Positions 9,018-11,471 of a stretch of 11,471 nucleotides of DNA are shown in pieces. The position numbers and the translations under genes were made by a program. The stretch covers positions 1 to 11,471 of the forward strand of contig SCUQ01000438.1 in NCBI GenBank assembly GCA_004297635.1, given 5' to 3'. The stretch comes from Rhizorhabdus sp. (GTDB taxonomy: Bacteria > Pseudomonadota > Alphaproteobacteria > Sphingomonadales > Sphingomonadaceae). Below the pieces are notes generated by a model. That model searched no databases and had not been told where the DNA came from. It saw only the letters and a list, made by a program, of their open reading frames with translations. How positions within the stretch are numbered: position 1 is the first letter of the stretch; each line of letters starts with the position of its first letter.

Positions 9018-9340
9018 AGCGCGGGGACGTCGTCACCGTTGCGGCCGGTAGCGGGTTCGGCGGCAAGCCACGTCCGGCGCTCATCCTTCAGAGCGATGAT
9101 TTTGCCGGCAGCACAGTCGTCCTTGCGATCATCACCAGTTCGACCACGCCCGAAGAAAGTTTCCGCCCACGCATCGCGCCGAGCGGCGGGAACGGCCTCC
9201 GCAAGATATCCGATGTGGCTGTCGACAGCCTGATCACCGTGCGATGGGAAAAGATCGGAAGCCGCATCGGCGCCTTGTCGGAAGAGGATTTGCTCCGGGT
9301 CGAGCGGTCGCTGATGATCTTCCTGGGCATGGCCGGCTGA
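9014..9340 (+). CDS. MazF/PemK-family mRNA-interferase toxin
   Basis: A 108-residue toxin of the type II PemK/MazF fold, a ribosome-independent endoribonuclease that cuts RNA at short sequence motifs and stops growth when the antitoxin is lost. KRGDVVTVA opens the beta barrel; R20 in KPRPALILQS and T41 in LAIITSS match the catalytic Arg and Thr positions of E. coli MazF (R29 and T52). The C-terminal helix ERSLMIFLGMAG is also typical. The start is TTG at 9014, overlapping the antitoxin TGA by the four bases TTGA; the nearby ATG at 9010 is in another frame. The weak start and overlap imply translational coupling that keeps toxin below antitoxin. Target sequence is unknown. Confidence 0.9.
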   Translation: MKRGDVVTVAAGSGFGGKPRPALILQSDDFAGSTVVLAIITSSTTPEESFRPRIAPSGGNGLRKISDVAVDSLITVRWEKIGSRIGALSEEDLLRVERSLMIFLGMAG

Positions 9341-9414
9341 TCGCGCTCAATAATTATAGCGGCACTGCGTGACCCACCGGCACCGGCACCGGCGCTTGTC
9401 TTGACATGTAGGAA

Positions 9415-9470
9415 GCGGCTTGCTGCTTGAGCCGCCTCAGCCCGAGGCTTGCCCTCGCGCCGGGCGGCTC
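9415..9470. repeat. Nested and mutually exclusive inverted repeats
   Basis: GAGCCGCC (9429-9436) pairs perfectly with GGCGGCTC (9463-9470) around an inner hairpin CGAGG-CTTGC-CCTCG (9443-9457). The same AGCCGC can instead pair with GCGGCT at 9415-9420, so two exclusive folds exist. No T-run follows. It may end the toxin-antitoxin transcript (75-130 nt behind the toxin stop) or belong to a small RNA. Confidence 0.35.
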
Positions 9471-9631
9471 CTTCTCATGACGATGACATCGACAGGACGA
9501 CGCCTGTCAGCGGAAGCGGTCATGGAGATCGCTCGGCAGGGGAGCCGGACCGCGAAAAAAGAAAAAACGAACGATCAACCCCATGCACCCGGAAATCTCG
9601 CCCTTATTGCGAGAGAATCGCAGCCAAGCGA

Positions 9632-9661
9632 GGGCCGCTCCGGTGCCTCCGGAAGCGGCCC
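9632..9661 (-). terminator. Strong hairpin behind the acidic lipoprotein gene
   Basis: GGGCCGCT (9632-9639) pairs with AGCGGCCC (9654-9661), with an inner CCGG/CCGG stem and the loop TGCCT. On the minus strand it starts 8 nt after the lipoprotein stop, the right place for a terminator. The bases after it on that strand (TCGCTTGG) are only weakly T-rich. Confidence 0.5.
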
Positions 9662-9669
9662 GGCCCGCG

Positions 9670-9963
9670 TCAGTTCGGGTTGACGATCGCCTTCTTCTGC
9701 GCGGGCGTCAGCTTGTCGGCATTGACGTCGCTGTCGTCGATGCGCTCTTCCTTGGCATCGCCCGCATCGCGGATCGCGTCGGCATGGGCTTCGGTCGCGT
9801 CCTTCGCCGCGCCGGTCATGTTGTCGGCGGCGGCATCGACCGCATCGGCGCGATTCTCCATCGCTTCCTGGGCCTGTTCGCCCAGCTTGTCGTCGCCCTT
9901 CCCGCCGCACGCCGCCAGGGTGAGCGTGGATGCCGAAAGCAGGGCTATGATGATCGCGCGCAT
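9670..9963 (-). CDS. Small acidic predicted lipoprotein
   Basis: A 97-residue protein with a clear lipoprotein signal: MRAIIIALLSASTLTLAAC, with the lipobox LAAC and Cys19. The mature part is rich in Ala, Asp and Glu (EQAQEAMENRADAVDAAAD and similar), probably one or two amphipathic helices in the periplasm, with a loose 7-11 residue rhythm of A/D/E; a coiled coil is possible. I recognise no domain. ATG at 9963 has GGGAGGAAT just 5 nt upstream, a very good ribosome binding site. The gene is divergent from the DUF4272 gene; the 185-nt gap includes a symmetric EcfG-like site that could also serve this strand, with a long leader. Confidence 0.8.
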   Translation of the reverse strand: MRAIIIALLSASTLTLAACGGKGDDKLGEQAQEAMENRADAVDAAADNMTGAAKDATEAHADAIRDAGDAKEERIDDSDVNADKLTPAQKKAIVNPN

Positions 9964-10012
9964 ATATTCCTCCCAGTGATTACGGGGAGGTTAGCGGCTG
10001 ACGCCGGTCTTT

Positions 10013-10042
10013 GTTCCCGCTGGCGGCCATGGTGGCGGGAAC
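10013..10042. repeat. 8-bp perfect inverted repeat in the divergent gap
   Basis: GTTCCCGC (10013-10020) and GCGGGAAC (10035-10042) enclose 14 nt; directly behind it GTTC-GCGT-GAAC (10043-10054) forms a second small repeat. They lie 50-90 nt upstream of the lipoprotein start and could be an operator or leader hairpin of that gene. Confidence 0.35.
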
Positions 10043-10105
10043 GTTCGCGTGAACGGGATAGGCCCGGGATTCGGCCTCGGTCCTGTCCGGCTTGCCCTGT
10101 CTCCA

Positions 10106-10132
10106 GGAACTGATATGTTCCCCCTACGTTCC
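10106..10132 (+). promoter_or_regulatory. EcfG-type general-stress promoter of the DUF4272 gene
   Basis: GGAAC (10106-10110), 16 nt, then CGTT (10127-10130): an exact match to the alphaproteobacterial EcfG consensus GGAAC-N16/17-cGTT. Transcription would start around 10136-10138, giving a leader of roughly 10 nt with the ribosome binding site GGGGAAGG almost at its 5' end and ATG at 10149. Like the element at 2045-2071 it is symmetric (GGAAC-N17-GTTCC), so a leftward promoter toward the lipoprotein gene is also possible. Confidence 0.65.
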
Positions 10133-10148
10133 GATTCGGGGGAAGGCG

Positions 10149-11135
10149 ATGACGGGCATTGCCATGACGCAGGCTGGCATGAAGGCGCCGGTGCTCGCCT
10201 TCCTGCCCGACGATGATGTCTTTCCGTTCGATGCGCTGGGCCTGCTGTTCGGCAAGGCCCGCTGGCTCGCGCAGCAGGCTCGGCATGTCGGCATCGAGAT
10301 CGTCGATAGCGACGAGAGGCGTTGGGCCGTCACCGGCCTGTGTCCGGGAGAGGCGCCGAAAAAGCGATGGTGGCAGCTCGGCGCTCCTGCCGAGCCGGTC
10401 GATGATATCGAGCTTCAGCCGCTGGATCCGCAGCGATTCGATGTGACCCGGCGGCGTGTGGAAGCGCAGGCAAGCGCGCTGTTCAACGAGGGCGACGAGG
10501 CGCTCGCGCAGATCCGTTCGTCATCGACGATGGCCGCATTGAGCGCAGCCTGTTTCCAGATCACGATGCGCGCGCAGGGCCGGCGCATATTGGCCGGTGA
10601 TCCGGCTGTGCGGGTAAGAAGGGCGGACGAGGTGGCCCGCAGAGCCCTGACGCTCTTTTCGATGGTCCGGCTGTCACACGATGTCGATCGGTCCGACATC
10701 ATGAACTGGCTGGCCAGTCATGGCCTGACCCAGGCTGTGTCGCCCGATGAAGCCGAGCTTCTGGCCGCACGGCGTTTGACGGAGGAACAGCGCGCGGAGG
10801 CGGGCTGGACGATCGAAGGGCTTGTCGCGCTGCTCTGGGCGCTGGGCTTTATCGAGATGCCGCGCAGCGATGCTTTCGCGGACATATCCGCGATCATCGA
10901 GATCGTACCGCCATCCGGGGATATGGGCGTGGATGCGTTTCTTGCGGCGGCAAGGCTGCGTCCACTGCCCGAGATCGCGGCGATGTCGGAGGATTATCAT
11001 GAAGCGCTGTGTCGGGCACGGATCGGATATGCCGAAAATCCGTCCGGCGCCGATGCCGGCCTCGCGGACGTGGCCCATCGCCGTGCGGGGGCGCTGCAGT
11101 GGATCGTGAATCCTGAAAGGCTGCTGTGGCCTTGA
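10149..11135 (+). CDS. DUF4272 domain-containing protein
   Basis: A 328-residue soluble protein without signal peptide or membrane segment. Its C-terminal half fits DUF4272: RRALTLFSMVRLSHD, then WTIEGLVALLWALGF at residues 220-234, and the closing block with LRPLPEIAAMSEDYHEALCR and HRRAGALQWIV, which is the usual end of this family. The N-terminal 130 residues look like a separate domain (FLPDDDVFPFDALGLLFGKA, PKKRWWQLGAP) that I do not recognise. The biochemical role of DUF4272 is not known to me. ATG at 10149 is preferred to upstream starts (10092) because GGGGAAGG stands before it and the EcfG-type promoter would place the transcript start between the two. The next gene follows after about 110 nt on the same strand. 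Confidence 0.8.
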   Translation: MTGIAMTQAGMKAPVLAFLPDDDVFPFDALGLLFGKARWLAQQARHVGIEIVDSDERRWAVTGLCPGEAPKKRWWQLGAPAEPVDDIELQPLDPQRFDVTRRRVEAQASALFNEGDEALAQIRSSSTMAALSAACFQITMRAQGRRILAGDPAVRVRRADEVARRALTLFSMVRLSHDVDRSDIMNWLASHGLTQAVSPDEAELLAARRLTEEQRAEAGWTIEGLVALLWALGFIEMPRSDAFADISAIIEIVPPSGDMGVDAFLAAARLRPLPEIAAMSEDYHEALCRARIGYAENPSGADAGLADVAHRRAGALQWIVNPERLLWP

Positions 11136-11169
11136 GGCGATCATGCCCGACGGGCGTCGAGCCGTCGCG

Positions 11170-11196
11170 GATCGTCCATGTTTTGAGCGGACGATC
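11170..11196. repeat. 8-bp perfect inverted repeat between the last two genes
   Basis: GATCGTCC (11170-11177) and GGACGATC (11189-11196) enclose an 11-nt loop, 35 nt behind the DUF4272 stop. No T-run follows on the plus strand. It could be a weak attenuator or an operator for the next gene. Confidence 0.35.
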
Positions 11197-11246
11197 GGCA
11201 GACCGCAGTGCCCGTTTGTCTCGTCGTCATTCTGGAGTGGATGCAT

Positions 11247-11471
11247 ATGGCGTTCGTGAAGGTATCGGAAACGGAGATCAGCTTTCCCGTCGTCGGCTTC
11301 AGCCGGGACGATGGCCAGCTTTGGTTCGGGGAGCTGTGGCATCTGATGCGCGCCGGGCGATATGATGTGGAAAAGGAAACATTGATCGGCATGGAGATGG
11401 TCGACAATGCCATGCGGCGGTGGATCGTCCGCTCGCTGGACCTGGCGGAGCCGCTCAGGCCCAGGCGGTGG
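11247..11471 (+). CDS. Unrecognised protein, N-terminal part (cut by window edge)
   Basis: An open frame of 75 codons running to the last base, beginning MAFVKVSETEISFPVVGF and continuing with QLWFGELWHLMRAGRYDVEKE and a helical stretch ending RRWIVRSLDLAEP. The coding sense is supported by GC-rich third positions like the gene before it and by GGAG 9 nt upstream. An in-frame ATG at 11241 (MHMAFV) is also possible but only 3 nt from the GGAG. No signal peptide or membrane segment is seen. I do not recognise the family. It is 111 nt behind the DUF4272 gene and may share its stress-controlled transcript. Confidence 0.6.
   Translation, partial: MAFVKVSETEISFPVVGFSRDDGQLWFGELWHLMRAGRYDVEKETLIGMEMVDNAMRRWIVRSLDLAEPLRPRRW

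Larger units (their letters stand above)
9341..9669. other. 329-bp intergenic region rich in inverted repeats
   Basis: No convincing gene lies here. It holds three tandem CACCGG 6-mers (9375-9392), a consensus-like -35 TTGACA on the plus strand (9401-9406) without a good -10, a nested stem region (9415-9470), GACAGG-ACGACG-CCTGTC (9491-9508), an A-rich patch GAAAAAAGAAAAAA (9554-9567), TCTCGC-CCTTATT-GCGAGA (9596-9614), and the terminator-like repeat at 9632-9661. The run of hairpins without coding signal would suit a small RNA or a decayed element; neither is proven. Confidence 0.4.

Noticed and set aside
9375..9392. Three tandem CACCGG units
   Set aside because: Too short and GC-biased to call a functional repeat; likely chance in this composition.
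9477..9683. A 68-codon open frame on the plus strand (MTMTSTGRRLSAEAV...)
   Set aside because: There is no ribosome binding site, the C-terminal half is low-complexity, it runs through the terminator-like hairpin and overlaps the end of the lipoprotein gene.
11143..11259. A 38-codon open frame between the DUF4272 gene and the last gene
   Set aside because: No ribosome binding site, it spans the 8-bp inverted repeat, and the out-of-frame gene at 11247 has better support.
10674..11342. A 222-codon open frame on the minus strand at the right end
   Set aside because: It overlaps the DUF4272 gene and the partial last gene, both with better start signals and family or codon support.

Overview
The window reads as chromosomal DNA of a GC-rich alphaproteobacterium, most likely a sphingomonad (Sphingomonas/Sphingobium-like). 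This rests on the codon usage, a carotenoid lycopene cyclase of the crtY type, a THI-box-controlled thiC, and two copies of the GGAAC-N17-GTTCC pattern that fits promoters of the general-stress sigma factor EcfG. No rRNA, tRNA, CRISPR array or IS element was seen. The genus is an inference; no 16S or marker gene is present.

Layout. (1) 1-1086, minus: sucC (TCA cycle), cut by the window edge. (2) 1248-1970, minus: a small lipoprotein and a short single-domain response-regulator receiver, the latter divergent from a Crp/Fnr-type regulator (2236-2988, plus). A symmetric EcfG-like promoter lies between the two regulators. (3) 2990-4783, minus: a LOG-family nucleotide phosphoribohydrolase and crtY, codirectional and 66 nt apart. 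(4) 4887-6912, plus: TPP riboswitch, thiC and a GC-rich hairpin behind it. (5) 6970-8667, plus: a reverse transcriptase of the Abi/UG (DRT) defence type. Its base composition is clearly lower in GC than everything around it, so it is probably a recent acquisition placed directly behind thiC. (6) 8765-9340, plus: a MazE-like antitoxin and MazF/PemK-like toxin pair that share a start/stop overlap and carry a perfect 12-bp palindrome just upstream. (7) 9341-9669: about 330 bp with no convincing gene but several stable inverted repeats. (8) 9670-9963, minus: a small acidic lipoprotein. (9) 10149-11135, plus: a DUF4272 protein with a near-perfect EcfG promoter tightly placed before it, then an unrecognised gene running off the window.

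How it fits together. The flanks are housekeeping (sucC, crtY, thiC) and stress-responsive genes. The 6.9-9.4 kb stretch is the accessory part: a stand-alone reverse transcriptase followed after 119 bp by a toxin-antitoxin pair, all on one strand. The RT is the strongest candidate for an undescribed system: the core catalytic residues are present, the thumb appears replaced by a long helical domain, and there is almost no room upstream for a templating RNA. Whether RT and toxin-antitoxin work together is open; the separate operator-like palindrome before the antitoxin argues that the pair has its own promoter.
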